Source: Arcticibacterium luteifluviistationis | GTDB lineage: Bacteria > Bacteroidota > Bacteroidia > Cytophagales > Spirosomataceae | Assembly: GCF_003258705.1 (NCBI RefSeq) | Contig: NZ_CP029480.1 | Coordinates: 3,410,001 to 3,474,000 of the forward strand | Length of the DNA: 64,000 nucleotides | Direction of reading: 5' to 3' | Shown: one piece after another, positions 46,349-57,100 of the stretch | Layout: each line of letters opens with the position of its first letter | Position numbering within the stretch: the first letter of the stretch is position 1 | Notes under the pieces: generated by a model | What the model was told of the DNA's origin: nothing | The model's database searches: none | Seen by the model: the letters and a program-made list of their open reading frames with translations, nothing else | Position numbers and translations under genes: made by a program

Positions 46349-47239
46349 TTAAGCTTCCTTCTTGTTTATTAAATATACGCCAACCAAAATTACACTCATA
46401 CCTAAGTAATGCCAAATTGAAATCAATTCACCGTCAAAAAGACCGGCAACAGTTGCCACTATTGGAATAAGATAAGTAACAGAGGATGCGAAAACAGGTG
46501 ATGATATTTGTAGCATATAGTTAAAAAGCACTAAAGCTAAGGAGGTATTCACTCCTGCCAGACATATAAGGTAATAAAGCACTACTCTATTTTCTGGAGC
46601 TAATATTTTAGTATAAAAATCTGTAAAGGATAATACCACCATCGCCAGTATTCCTACAAAGAAAAAAGCAACAGCAGTCATTTGAAGCGGTTTCAACTCT
46701 CCCAAATACTTACTGACAATATTCACATTAAAGCCATACATCAAAGTGGCCGACATTGCTAAAAGTGCATAGGGATTTGCGAAGTTCACACCTTCTGAGC
46801 TTCCGGTAAAAACCAAAATAAGGCTTCCAGTGAAACCAACAATAATCCCAATGATTTGAAACTTCTTAATTCTAGAAGCAAAGAAAAGAGCTCCTATAAT
46901 AAGAACGAAAATAGGTGTGGTAGAATTAAGCGTACCCGCCAATGAACTATTAAGCTTACTCCCTACAAATGAAAAAATAAAAGCAGGGAACAAATTACCT
47001 AATAAACCTATTCCAATTAGCCACTTATACTTTTCTTTCGGAATAGTTTTTAAGCCCTTCAAAACCCATGGAATTAAAAATAAAGAAGCGAAGAAAACCC
47101 GTCCAGCTCCCAATTCTATGGGAGTCAAAACCACCACTATTTTCTTAATGAATAAAAAAGAGAGTCCCCAAATAATGGCCAGAAAAATAAGGATGGACCA
47201 AGAATAAAGCCCATTAGAAGAATTCTGTTTTTCAATCAC
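46349..47239 (-). CDS. EamA/DMT-superfamily permease
   Basis: 296-residue inner-membrane protein with about ten helices in two EamA repeats (about 12-140 and 155-290; IIWGLSFLFIKK, PIFVLIIGALFF, YLIPIVATVAGLFDGE). Substrates in this superfamily are mostly amino acids and other metabolites. I chose the GTG at 47239 (MIEKQNSSNG) over a TTG 14 codons upstream at 47281. It is upstream of pyrH on the same strand. Confidence 0.88.
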   Translation of the reverse strand: MIEKQNSSNGLYSWSILIFLAIIWGLSFLFIKKIVVVLTPIELGAGRVFFASLFLIPWVLKGLKTIPKEKYKWLIGIGLLGNLFPAFIFSFVGSKLNSSLAGTLNSTTPIFVLIIGALFFASRIKKFQIIGIIVGFTGSLILVFTGSSEGVNFANPYALLAMSATLMYGFNVNIVSKYLGELKPLQMTAVAFFFVGILAMVVLSFTDFYTKILAPENRVVLYYLICLAGVNTSLALVLFNYMLQISSPVFASSVTYLIPIVATVAGLFDGELISIWHYLGMSVILVGVYLINKKEA

Positions 47240-47400
47240 ATTGAAAGATTTTGAGGAATAAATCCGTATAATTAGGGGCAAAAATAGACAAATACATTGA
47301 TTAGGTTGAGCATATGCAACGCATATTAAATTATCTTACTCCTTATAATTATGTATTTTCATGAAATTTCTCAACCCTAAATAAATCAAAAAACATTCTT

Positions 47401-48570
47401 ATGAAAAAATCTCTCTACCTCTTGGGTGCTTTGGCTTTCACGGCCTGTACCTCAACTCAAGAAAACACGGAAGAAACTACAACTGAAATAGCCGAAGTAG
47501 CCGTCATTGATAGTAAAACTGTTAAGACTTTAGAAATAGGCTCACAAGCTCCCGATTTCAAATTAATGGGCGTTGATGATAAAGAGTATACTTTAGAAAG
47601 TTTTGAAGATGCTGATCTTCTAGCCGTACTATTTACTTGCAATCACTGCCCTACCGCTCAGGCTTATGAAAGTCGTGTAAAAAAATACGTATCAGATTAC
47701 AAAGACAAAGGAGTTCAACTGGTAGCTATTAGCCCAAATGCTGATAAGGCAGTTCTTTTTAATGAACTAGGCTATACTGATGTAAATGATAGTTTTGAAG
47801 ATATGCAGTACCGTGCAAAAGACCAAAACTTCAACTTCCCTTATTTATATGATGGTGCTACCCAAGAAATAACGGCCAAATATGGCCCAATAGCTACGCC
47901 ACACGTTTTCTTATTTGATAAGGACAGAAAACTTCAATATGTAGGGAGAATAGATGACGATGAGCACATTGGAAAAGAAAAAGTACTCAACCTTAGAATA
48001 GCAACGGATGCTCTTTTGACTGGTAATACTCCAGATCCTGCGGTAACTAAGACTTTTGGCTGCTCCATTAAATGGATGGAGAAGGCAAAGAATAAGGCCA
48101 AAGAAATTGAAGATTGGTCAAAAGAGCCAGTAAGTCTTGAAAAAGCAAACCTTGCCAAGCTTGGAGAAGTTATGGCAAACAAGGGCACCGGAAACTATAG
48201 ATTGGTAAACGTATGGGCTACATGGTGTGGACCTTGCGTGGCAGAATTTCAAGGCTTGACCGAATCTTACAAAATGTATAGAGAACGAAATTTCGAATTT
48301 GTAACAGTTTCTAACGACGAAGCTGACAACTATGACAACACGCTAAAATTCTTGAAAAAGAAATTAGCTACAGACACAAATTATATTCTGGAAGAAGGCG
48401 TAAATAAATATGACATGATTGAAGCCATTGACCCTGAGTGGCAAGGTGCTTTACCATATACTGTTCTTATTTCCCCTGAAGGAGAGAAAGTATATAGTCA
48501 AATGGGAGAAATAGATATCCTAGAATTAAGAAAGGCTATTGCTGATAATATTGGCAGGTACTTTGATTAA
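47401..48570 (+). CDS. Lipoprotein with two thioredoxin-like domains
   Basis: 389 residues with lipobox FTACTS (Cys 16). Domain 1 (about 45-210) is an AhpC/redoxin-like fold with CNHC (Cys80, Cys83) in FTCNHCPTAQAY. Domain 2 (about 255-385) is TlpA-like with WATWCGPC (Cys276, Cys279) and a cis-Pro loop near GALPYTVLIS. Each domain occurs alone in many Bacteroidota; here they are fused. A role as periplasmic thiol-disulfide reductase is likely; the substrates are unknown. A strong terminator follows. Confidence 0.9.
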   Translation: MKKSLYLLGALAFTACTSTQENTEETTTEIAEVAVIDSKTVKTLEIGSQAPDFKLMGVDDKEYTLESFEDADLLAVLFTCNHCPTAQAYESRVKKYVSDYKDKGVQLVAISPNADKAVLFNELGYTDVNDSFEDMQYRAKDQNFNFPYLYDGATQEITAKYGPIATPHVFLFDKDRKLQYVGRIDDDEHIGKEKVLNLRIATDALLTGNTPDPAVTKTFGCSIKWMEKAKNKAKEIEDWSKEPVSLEKANLAKLGEVMANKGTGNYRLVNVWATWCGPCVAEFQGLTESYKMYRERNFEFVTVSNDEADNYDNTLKFLKKKLATDTNYILEEGVNKYDMIEAIDPEWQGALPYTVLISPEGEKVYSQMGEIDILELRKAIADNIGRYFD

Positions 48571-48597
48571 AAAGCCATTCTAAATACTTCTTAATTT

Positions 48598-48630
48598 GAG
48601 CCAACTTTAACAGAGTTGGCTCTTTTTTTT
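48598..48630 (+). terminator. Intrinsic terminator after thioredoxin-like lipoprotein gene
   Basis: GAGCCAAC/GTTGGCTC form an 8-bp stem with a 9-nt loop and are followed by eight Ts. Confidence 0.93.
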
Positions 48631-48692
48631 ACCGTAAAATAACTTTTTCACAGCACCCTATTTTAGTACTCCGCTACATCATGTCTACGATC

Positions 48693-48712
48693 TGAGAATT
48701 TTAGGATTCTCA
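48693..48712. promoter_or_regulatory. Short palindrome upstream of second susC
   Basis: TGAGAAT and ATTCTCA are exact reverse complements with 6 bp between them. Candidate operator only; no matching site was seen before the third susC. Confidence 0.25.
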
Positions 48713-48917
48713 AACAAATATTTTGCACCTACAACTTGGCATTTTCGTCTTTCCAGAAAATCACCCATAAGCTATATACGCAACACTGTGAGTATTATTA
48801 GAAAAAATTGTACAATCAATATATTCGTCTAGGTTTATATGTTTATTTCAAACACCATATCATAATTTATAAACCTTCCAGAGATTTATTTTTTGGAAAT
48901 AAAACAACTCTATTTCT

Positions 48918-51900
48918 ATGAAAAAAAACGGACTAACCAAATCCGATAGTTTCTTCATAACGAAGACACTACAGTCTCTTTTAGAGAAATGCGGCTTTGT
49001 GCTGCTTATTTTTGGCGTAGCTTTGCAATCGGTTGCACAAATCACAGGTACCGTAGGTGGAGATGATACTCCGGAGCTTCCTGGTGTAAGTGTAGTAGTA
49101 AAAGGAACTACTACCGGAACAACCACCGATTTTAACGGAAAGTATAGTATAAATGCTCCGGCAAATTCGACATTGACTTTCTCATTCGTAGGTTACTTAG
49201 CTCAAGAAATTGTAGTAGGTAATCAATCCGTAATTAACGTATCACTTAACACAGATGCCGCTTCTTTAGAAGAGGTAATTGTGGTAGGTTATGGTACGCA
49301 GAAAAAAAGCCAGACTACGGGGGCAATTTCACAAGTTACCGCAAAGCAAATTAGCGAAATGCCACTTACCAATGTGGCCCAAGCTTTACAGGGAAGAGTA
49401 GCTGGTGTAGACGTATCTCAATCTGGAAGTAAGCCAGGCTCTACTCCTAAAATATTGATAAGAGGTAGAAGGTCTTTCCAGGCAAACAATGACCCTCTTT
49501 ATGTGGTAGACGGAATACCTCTAGCTGGTGGGTATGAAGATTTCAATCCTAATGATGTTCAATCTTTAGAAATCTTAAAAGATGCCACTGCTACCGCCAT
49601 TTATGGTGCCAGAGGAGCAAACGGTGTGGTTCTTATCACCACCAAAAGAGGTGCTGTTAAGGGTAAAACTACCGTTTCTTACGATACTTATTTTGGTCAA
49701 TCCCAAGCTTTAGATAAAATTGAAATTTTCGATGGAGCTGAATTTGCGGAATACGTTAGAGAAGCTTATAGATCTACAGGTATCTATACAGACGCCAACG
49801 GAGTCGTTGTTCCTACCGGACAATCTACACTGGAAGCAGATAAGAAAATTGCGGTATTAGGAGGAGACCCAAATGTGGCTGCTGGAATAGCAGCGGGAAG
49901 GAATACAAACTATCAAGATTTCATTTTGAAGAACGGTTTTATACAAAGTCACTCTATTGGTATTCAAGGTGGAACTGACAAAACTCAATTCTATGTATCA
50001 GGTTCATTCTTTAAAGACAAAGGTATTTCTGAAGGTTTAGATTACACAAGATCCTCTTTAAGAGCAAACGTAGACCATAACATCAACAAATCAGTTAAAA
50101 TAGGCTTATCCTCTTACATGATGCTATCTGACAGGAATGGTGAAAACCTAAATCCGTATAGCTACACTTTAAATCAAAATCCTTTAGGTGCTCCATATGA
50201 TGATGAAGGAAACATAATTTTCTCTCCTACTAATGACGCTCTATTAACCAACCCATTAGCGGAAATAGTACCCGGTGCTCAAATTGATAATACAAAATCC
50301 TACAGAGTTTTCAACAGTCTGTTCACTGAAGTTAAAATCATGGATGGCTTAAAATACAGATTGAACTTTGGTCCAGACATTGATATTTCAAGGAGTGGCC
50401 GTTTCATTGGCTCCGAAACTAATGCAAGAAAAGGCGGAGACCCACAAGCTAGTAGTTCAAATAGATTTTCTTTCAATTATACCTTAGAAAATATACTATC
50501 ATATACTAAATCCTTCGGTAAGCATAACTTTTCAGCTACCGCACTTCATTCTATTCAGAAAGACCGTTTTGAGTTTTACGGTACAAACGTTCAAGGCATT
50601 CCAGCAGAATCACAAGAGTATTTCAACTTTGGCAATGCTAGCTCAGTTACTGGTGTATCTAGTGATTTAATAGAGTGGACAATCAACTCGTATATGGGTC
50701 GTGTAAACTATGACTTTAACGACAAGTACCTTCTTACCTTAACCATACGTCGTGACGGTTCTAGCCGATTTGGCGAAAACACCAAATATGGTAACTTCCC
50801 AGGTGTAGCTGTAGGCTGGAATATCGGTAACGAAGCTTTTGGAAAAGAAATAACTTGGTTAGACCTTCTAAAATTAAGAGCAGGATGGGGTAAAGTAGGA
50901 AACCAAGCTGTATCTCCTTACCAAACTCAAGGTTTGTTAAGCAGAACTGCATATGCATGGGATAATACTGCAGCGTTTGGCTACAGACCAAGCACTATTG
51001 GAAACCCAGATCTTAGGTGGGAGAGTTCGGCCACAGCCAATATTGGTTTAGACTTCAGCATGTGGAGAGGAAGACTACAGGGCTCTTTAGAACTATATCA
51101 ATCCAATACTACTGCATTACTTTTGGCAGACCAACTTCCTGGCTCTATTGGCTTTAGTCAAGTTACTAAAAACGTAGGAGAAACAAGGAATAGAGGTATT
51201 GAATTAGGTTTTACTACTGTTAACGTAAATTCTAACTCAGGTTTCAAATGGACTACCGACGTTCAGTTTACTAAAAACAAAGAGGCTATTATAGAGCTTT
51301 ACAATGGCAAAATAGACGACATCGGTAACAGATGGTTTATAGGTCAACCTTTAAACTCCTTCTATGACTATAAAAAAGCTGGAATTTGGCAGCTAGGTCA
51401 GGAAGAAGAAGCTAAATCTTATGGCTCAGCAGTAGGCCAAATAAGAGTTCAAGACACCAATAATGACGGTGTAATTAATGCTGACGACCGTGTTATCATT
51501 GGCTCTGATGTTCCCGACTTCTCCGCTGGACTCACAAACAGGTTCTCGTATAAGAACATTGATTTATCTTTCTTCTTATTCGGAAGGTTTGGCAACACTA
51601 TAGTGAGTGGATTTCACCAAAGTCAAAACGCATTGGCAGGAAGGTACCAGCAAATCAAGGTTGATTACTGGACTCCTCTCAATCCTACTAATGAATTTCC
51701 TCAACCAAAGAGTACTCAAGAATTCCCCGTGTATAACACTACTTTGATATACTTCGACGGTTCTTTTGTCAAGCTGAGAAACATAAACGTTGGTTATTCT
51801 TTAAACGAGTCTCTTGCTAATAAACTAGGCATGGAATCTTTAAGACTCTTCTCTTCTATTCAGCAGCCAGCCATTTGGTCTGAATTCAGAAACAAGTATA

Positions 51901-52019
51901 ACGGGGTAGACCCAGAAGCCACTATTTCTTCGGCTACTACTAACCCTATAACAGCGATAAACAATGGCGTAACACCGGCAACCAAGGTGTTTACTTTCGG
52001 ACTTAACGCCAAATTCTAA
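48918..52019 (+). CDS. SusC/RagA-family TonB-linked outer-membrane protein (locus 2)
   Basis: 1,033-residue outer-membrane channel. The signal region is extended (cleavage near SVAQ, about 41). It is followed by the carboxypeptidase-regulatory-like domain (42-125), the signature EEVIVVGYGTQKKSQTTGAIS, the plug (about 140-245; RGRRSFQANNDPLYVVDGIPL) and the barrel ending FGLNAKF. The first 125 residues after the signal are almost the same as in the SusC at 54140 (GTVGGDDTPELPGVSVVVKG), and the two proteins align over their whole length, so the pairs arose by tandem duplication. Synonymous differences are common, so the duplication is not recent. No enzymes reveal the substrate. Confidence 0.96.
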   Translation: MKKNGLTKSDSFFITKTLQSLLEKCGFVLLIFGVALQSVAQITGTVGGDDTPELPGVSVVVKGTTTGTTTDFNGKYSINAPANSTLTFSFVGYLAQEIVVGNQSVINVSLNTDAASLEEVIVVGYGTQKKSQTTGAISQVTAKQISEMPLTNVAQALQGRVAGVDVSQSGSKPGSTPKILIRGRRSFQANNDPLYVVDGIPLAGGYEDFNPNDVQSLEILKDATATAIYGARGANGVVLITTKRGAVKGKTTVSYDTYFGQSQALDKIEIFDGAEFAEYVREAYRSTGIYTDANGVVVPTGQSTLEADKKIAVLGGDPNVAAGIAAGRNTNYQDFILKNGFIQSHSIGIQGGTDKTQFYVSGSFFKDKGISEGLDYTRSSLRANVDHNINKSVKIGLSSYMMLSDRNGENLNPYSYTLNQNPLGAPYDDEGNIIFSPTNDALLTNPLAEIVPGAQIDNTKSYRVFNSLFTEVKIMDGLKYRLNFGPDIDISRSGRFIGSETNARKGGDPQASSSNRFSFNYTLENILSYTKSFGKHNFSATALHSIQKDRFEFYGTNVQGIPAESQEYFNFGNASSVTGVSSDLIEWTINSYMGRVNYDFNDKYLLTLTIRRDGSSRFGENTKYGNFPGVAVGWNIGNEAFGKEITWLDLLKLRAGWGKVGNQAVSPYQTQGLLSRTAYAWDNTAAFGYRPSTIGNPDLRWESSATANIGLDFSMWRGRLQGSLELYQSNTTALLLADQLPGSIGFSQVTKNVGETRNRGIELGFTTVNVNSNSGFKWTTDVQFTKNKEAIIELYNGKIDDIGNRWFIGQPLNSFYDYKKAGIWQLGQEEEAKSYGSAVGQIRVQDTNNDGVINADDRVIIGSDVPDFSAGLTNRFSYKNIDLSFFLFGRFGNTIVSGFHQSQNALAGRYQQIKVDYWTPLNPTNEFPQPKSTQEFPVYNTTLIYFDGSFVKLRNINVGYSLNESLANKLGMESLRLFSSIQQPAIWSEFRNKYNGVDPEATISSATTNPITAINNGVTPATKVFTFGLNAKF

Positions 52020-52047
52020 TTTTACAAACTCTAAAAAATTGAAGAAA

Positions 52048-53721
52048 ATGAAATTAAATAATATAATAAAACCTGTAAAATTGTTAGCCTTGGCAGCTTT
52101 ACTTCTACCTGCTCAGTCTTGCGAAGATGTGCTGGATGAAGTAGTAGTCTCTGGTATTGGCAATAATTATATCAATACTCCAAAAGGATTTGAAGATGCC
52201 GTAAATGCAGCCTACTCCACTTTAAGATATTGGTATGGCACGCAGCAAGGCCTAACACTTACAGAATACGGAACAGACATATACGCCACAGGTGCAGATG
52301 GAGGCTATAAAGGGTTTCACTTTTACGATACCCAATTAAACCCTTCTGTAAACTATTTAGGCAATGTTTGGGACGAGCTTTACCGAGGCATCAATACTTG
52401 TAATGCCATAGTTGACAGAGCACCAGAATCTACTGTGGCGGCAGCAACAAAAACCATAAGAGTAGCAGAGGCAAAGTTTTTACGAGCTCATTACTACTTC
52501 ATTTTGTTTCAACAATATGGTGGCGTTGATTTGAGATTATCGGAAACCCTCGCTCCTACAAAAACTACCACTAGAGCTAGTGATTCTGAAATGTATACCG
52601 CTATTATCTCTGATCTAGATGCAGCCATTGCGGACCTACCAGCTACACAAAGCCAATACGGTAGAGCCACAAAAGCTGCAGCAGAAATGGCCCTTGCTAA
52701 AGTATATTTAGCAAAAGCTTATTCATCTTCAAAATCGAACGATGATTTCAGCAAAGCGGCCACTTTAAGTCAAAGCGTTATCAATAACTATGGTTTTGCT
52801 CTTTTAGATGATTTTGCAAGTGTTTTTGATGAAAACAATCAAAAAAATTCTGAAATAGTATTTTCAGTGCAGTACACCTCAGACCCTCTTACCAACCTTA
52901 CCAACAATACTGGTGCTGTAAATGGAGGAAATAACCTTCATTTATTCTTTGGTATGCAGTATGATGTTCAGTCTGGTATGCAGCGTGATATTTTTTATGG
53001 TCGTCCGTTTAAAAGATTAAGACCAACGACTTATGCTCTTGAAACTGTTTTTGGCGAAAGAGTAAATGACTCCAGATACAAAAAGACCTTTAGAGATACT
53101 TGGAAATCTAACAAACCGGGCACTTATAATTCGGCGTTTGACGATTCTAAAACAACCTTGAAATTCGCTTCTGGAGATACTACCATATTTATCCCAGGCT
53201 ACGAAATGTCTAAAGAAGAAAGAGCTAAAAGACCATATCAAGTATTAAACCCTAGCCAGTACTCTGAATCTTTATATCCTACACTGATAAAATTCTTTGA
53301 TACAAAAAGACCTGATATGACTTATGAATCAGGAAGTAGAGACTTTTTTGTATTTAGGTTAGCCGATGCTTATTTAATGCTAGCTGAAGCTCAACTAGGT
53401 GCAGGAAATATTCAAGATGCTACTGAGGCTATTAATATGGTTAGAAAAAGAGCAGGATGGCCAGGAAAAAAAGAAGCTATGGTAATCACCTCAGCCGAGA
53501 TGAACATGACTATGCTTATGGAAGAAAGAGCAAGAGAACTTGCAGGTGAGCAAACAAGATGGATGGATTTAAAACGCTGGGGTAACTTAGTGGATAGAGT
53601 CAAATTATATAACCCACAAGCTGCAGATAACGTTGCCGCTATTCACCTTTTACGACCTATTCCTCAAACGCAGATTGATAGATCAGACGTAGGTGTTTTT
53701 AAACAAAATCCCGGATACTAA
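52048..53721 (+). CDS. SusD/RagB-family outer-membrane lipoprotein (locus 2)
   Basis: 557 residues from the ATG at 52048; a TTG three codons upstream is less likely. Lipobox LPAQSC (Cys about 25) followed by EDVLDE. Classical SusD features are present: an N-terminal RagB/SusD domain with NTCNAIVDRAP and RAHYYFILFQQYGGVDLRL, and the C-terminal RARELAGEQTRWMDLKRWG motif. It is 28 bp after its susC and is paralogous to the SusD at 57180 (both end FxQNPGY). Confidence 0.95.
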   Translation: MKLNNIIKPVKLLALAALLLPAQSCEDVLDEVVVSGIGNNYINTPKGFEDAVNAAYSTLRYWYGTQQGLTLTEYGTDIYATGADGGYKGFHFYDTQLNPSVNYLGNVWDELYRGINTCNAIVDRAPESTVAAATKTIRVAEAKFLRAHYYFILFQQYGGVDLRLSETLAPTKTTTRASDSEMYTAIISDLDAAIADLPATQSQYGRATKAAAEMALAKVYLAKAYSSSKSNDDFSKAATLSQSVINNYGFALLDDFASVFDENNQKNSEIVFSVQYTSDPLTNLTNNTGAVNGGNNLHLFFGMQYDVQSGMQRDIFYGRPFKRLRPTTYALETVFGERVNDSRYKKTFRDTWKSNKPGTYNSAFDDSKTTLKFASGDTTIFIPGYEMSKEERAKRPYQVLNPSQYSESLYPTLIKFFDTKRPDMTYESGSRDFFVFRLADAYLMLAEAQLGAGNIQDATEAINMVRKRAGWPGKKEAMVITSAEMNMTMLMEERARELAGEQTRWMDLKRWGNLVDRVKLYNPQAADNVAAIHLLRPIPQTQIDRSDVGVFKQNPGY

Positions 53722-54139
53722 CAGAGCAATCGGATTTTTTTAATTCCCTAAGAGACCTCGGCAATGCCGAGGTCTCTTTTTTTTATGTCCTTTCCAATAA
53801 AAACCATCGAATTTGGGTATCAAATCCCCATACTCATCTCCATTTTAACTACTTATGACCAATACTAAAAGGTAGTTATCTGTAGACCAAACCACAAATT
53901 AGAACATTTTCTAATACTATTATGATTTTGAAAAGGGTAAATAAGTCGGTCAAAGTGATTTTTCAGATTTCAAAAAGGTGTTTTTAGACTACTTCGATAA
54001 AATTTTTCTGTGTTTTTTTTGCATTTTCCTTACCCTACAAGTACCTTTCCAGTCGATAATGTTAAAAAAGGACTAATTCTCCTTGAAAACATTACATCTC
54101 AAACCATTTCATTTTTTTAAAACTTAACTCTATTTATTT
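53722..54139. other. 418-bp region between the two SusCD pairs
   Basis: Contains a strong terminator (53751-53784), a 7-bp inverted repeat with a 19-bp spacer (TAACTAC at 53846, GTAGTTA at 53872) and a compact palindrome ATTAGAA-CATT-TTCTAAT (53898-53915). The remaining 220 bp are AT-rich and show no coding frame. The promoter of the third susC must lie here. Confidence 0.5.
53751..53784 (+). terminator. Intrinsic terminator after second susD
   Basis: AGAGACCTCGGC/GCCGAGGTCTCT form a 12-bp GC-rich stem with a 3-nt loop, followed by a run of Ts. Confidence 0.95.
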
Positions 54140-57100
54140 ATGAAAAAAATTAGACTCAGTAGTACTGCTGGCTCCTTTAAAACAAGGGTTTGGCAGTTCA
54201 CTTTAGCTAGTAGCAGTGTAGTGCTACTTTTTTTACTGGCCTCTTTGCAATCGGTTGCACAGGTTACAGGAACAGTTGGCGGAGATGACACTCCGGAACT
54301 TCCAGGTGTTAGTGTAGTGGTAAAAGGTACTACGATAGGAACCACTACTGATATTAACGGAAAATACAGCATTGCTGCTCCATCAAACTCTACACTTACT
54401 TTCTCTTTTGTGGGTTACCTACCGCAGGAGGTTGTTGTTGGCAACCAATCTGTAATAAATGTAACACTTAACACGGATGCTGCCGCTTTAGAAGAGGTAG
54501 TAGTAGTAGGTTATGGTACAGTTAGAAAAAGTCAGCTTACTGGTGCTATTAGTACTGTAAAAGCAAAAGACATCACTGACTTACCTATTGAAAATACGCA
54601 GCAGGCTCTTCAAGGAAGAATTGCTGGTGTGGATGTAATGCAGGCAGGTAGTAAGCCAGGAACAGAACCTCGAGTAGTAATTCGTGGTCGTCGTTCTTTC
54701 GGTGCTTCTAACGACCCACTTTATGTATTAGATGGTATTCCATTAGCTACAGGAACTGGTGACATCAATCCTAATGATATCGCTTCTATGGAGGTATTGA
54801 AAGATGCATCGGCTACGGCTATTTATGGTGCTCGTGGGGCCAATGGTGTGGTACTTATTACTTCTAAAAGAGGTACTAAAGGTAAGCCAGTTGTTTATTA
54901 TGACGCATATTTTGGTGTGTCAAAAGCACATGACATCATTGACTTAATGGATGGTGACCAATTTGCAAATACTAAAAGAGAAGCTTACAGACAAGCTGAC
55001 GGAACTATTCCTAATGATGACCTAATATTCACCGCAGTTGAACTTGAAAGTATTGCTTTGGGTCGTTCTACAGATTATTTAGACGACATGTTACAAACTG
55101 GAACCAAAATGAATCATCAAATTGGTTTTGCAGGTGGTAATGATCGTTCTCAATTCTACATGTCTTTAAATTATTATAAAGACAATGGAATCATTCCTAA
55201 TCAAGATTATAACAGAAACGTTTTAAGAGTTAACCTTGACCACCAGGTAACTAAAAACATAAAAATTGGTTTGTCTAGTTTCATGAACTACTCTATCAGA
55301 AATGGAGAAAACTTCAATCCACTGGGAGGTGCTTACCGTGAAAACCCTTTAGGACAACCTTATAATGAAGACGGAACTTTAAACTTCTTGCCTACTGAAG
55401 ATGGTCTTCGTTCAAATCCTTTTTCGGAATTAGTCGATGGAGCTGTTGTTAATCAAAGAAAAAGCAATAGAATTTTTGCTGGTATTTATGCAGAATGGGA
55501 CATCTTGAAAAACTTGAAATATAGATTCAACTTCGGTCCAGATATCAGAAATGATAAATATGACAACTTTCTTGGAACCTTTACTAATGCGGTTCGCTTA
55601 GGGCCACCTAGAGCTTCTACCTTGAATACTGACGTATTTAACTATACGGTAGAGAATATTTTATCTTATGACAAAGAGCTTTTAGGTAATCATAAATTAA
55701 ATATAACAGGTGTTCAATCCTTGCAGAGAGATCACACCGAATTTAACTCAGTTTCTGTAGAAGGTATTCCTTCTGAAACACAGCAGTATAATAGCGTAGG
55801 AACTGCTACCACAATTCTAGGTGTAGAGTCTGGCTTGTCAGAATGGACTATTCTTTCTTACATGGCTAGGGTAAATTATGGTATAAACGATAAATATTTA
55901 CTAACAGCGTCTATGCGTGCTGATGGAGCTTCTCGTTTTGGTGCAAATACAAAATGGGGTTATTTCCCAGCAGTAGCTGTAGCATGGAATATGTCTGAAG
56001 AAAGCTTTATTAAAAACATACCAGCCATAGACCTTATGAAATTCAGAGTTTCCTATGGTTCTATTGGTAACCAAGGTATTGACCCTTATCAAACGCAGGG
56101 TTTACTAACACAAACGGCTTATAACTTTGGAAATAATGCTGCTTTTGGATACGCTCCTGGTACTATTGGAAATCCTGATTTGAAATGGGAAACTTCTACT
56201 ACTGCAAACGTAGGTTTAGACTTTAGTCTTTTCAGTGGTAGAGTATACGGTTCGTTAGAATACTATAACACAAATACTTCAGATTTACTTTTATCTAGAA
56301 ACTTACCAACATCTACGGGTTTCTCTTTAGTTACTACTAACGTCGGTAAAACTAGAAATTCAGGATTTGAAGGTACTATAAGCACTGTGAATGTTTCAAA
56401 AAGTAATAGCTTCAAATGGAGTACAGACTTTACATTCTTTACTAACAAAGAGGAAATTGTAGAACTGGCTAACGGAAAAGTAGATGATGTTGGAAATGGA
56501 TGGTTCATTGGTCAGCCACTCTCTGTAATTTATGATTATGAGCAACAAGGAATCTGGCAGACTAACGAGGCTGACTTAGCAGCAAGCTATGGCGGAGTAC
56601 CTGGTGAAGTGAGAATAGTAGACCAAAACAATGACGGAGCTATTAACTCAGACGACCGAGTTATTCAAGGCTCTGGTGTTCCTAAGTTTTCAGGTGGTAT
56701 CACGAATAGACTTAAGTATAAAAACTGGGATTTCTCAGCCTTTGTATATGCTCGTTTAGGCCAAACTATCAGAAGTAGTTTTCATACTAGTTATAATACA
56801 CTATTTGGAAGATACAATAACATTGATGTAGATTACTGGACACCTACAAACCCAGTCAACACGTTCCCTAAGCCAAATCAAAACCAAGAATCTCCTAAGT
56901 GGAATTCTTCTTTGAATATTTTTGACGGCTCATTTGTAAAAGTTAGAAACATTAACTTAGGATATAATTTTGCTGAAGCTGCCGCTAAAAAACTTGGTAT
57001 GCAGTCTTTAAGACTTTATACAAGTATTCAGCAGCCATTTATCTTCTCATCATTTATTTCGAAATATTCAGGCTCTGACCCAGAAACTGATTTTGACGCA

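Larger units (their letters stand above)
48571..48917. other. 347-bp region upstream of second susC
   Basis: Contains the terminator of the thioredoxin-lipoprotein gene (48598-48630) and a 7-bp inverted repeat (48693-48712). The rest is AT-rich; no exact TAnnTTTG promoter was found and no coding frame is supported. Confidence 0.5.
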
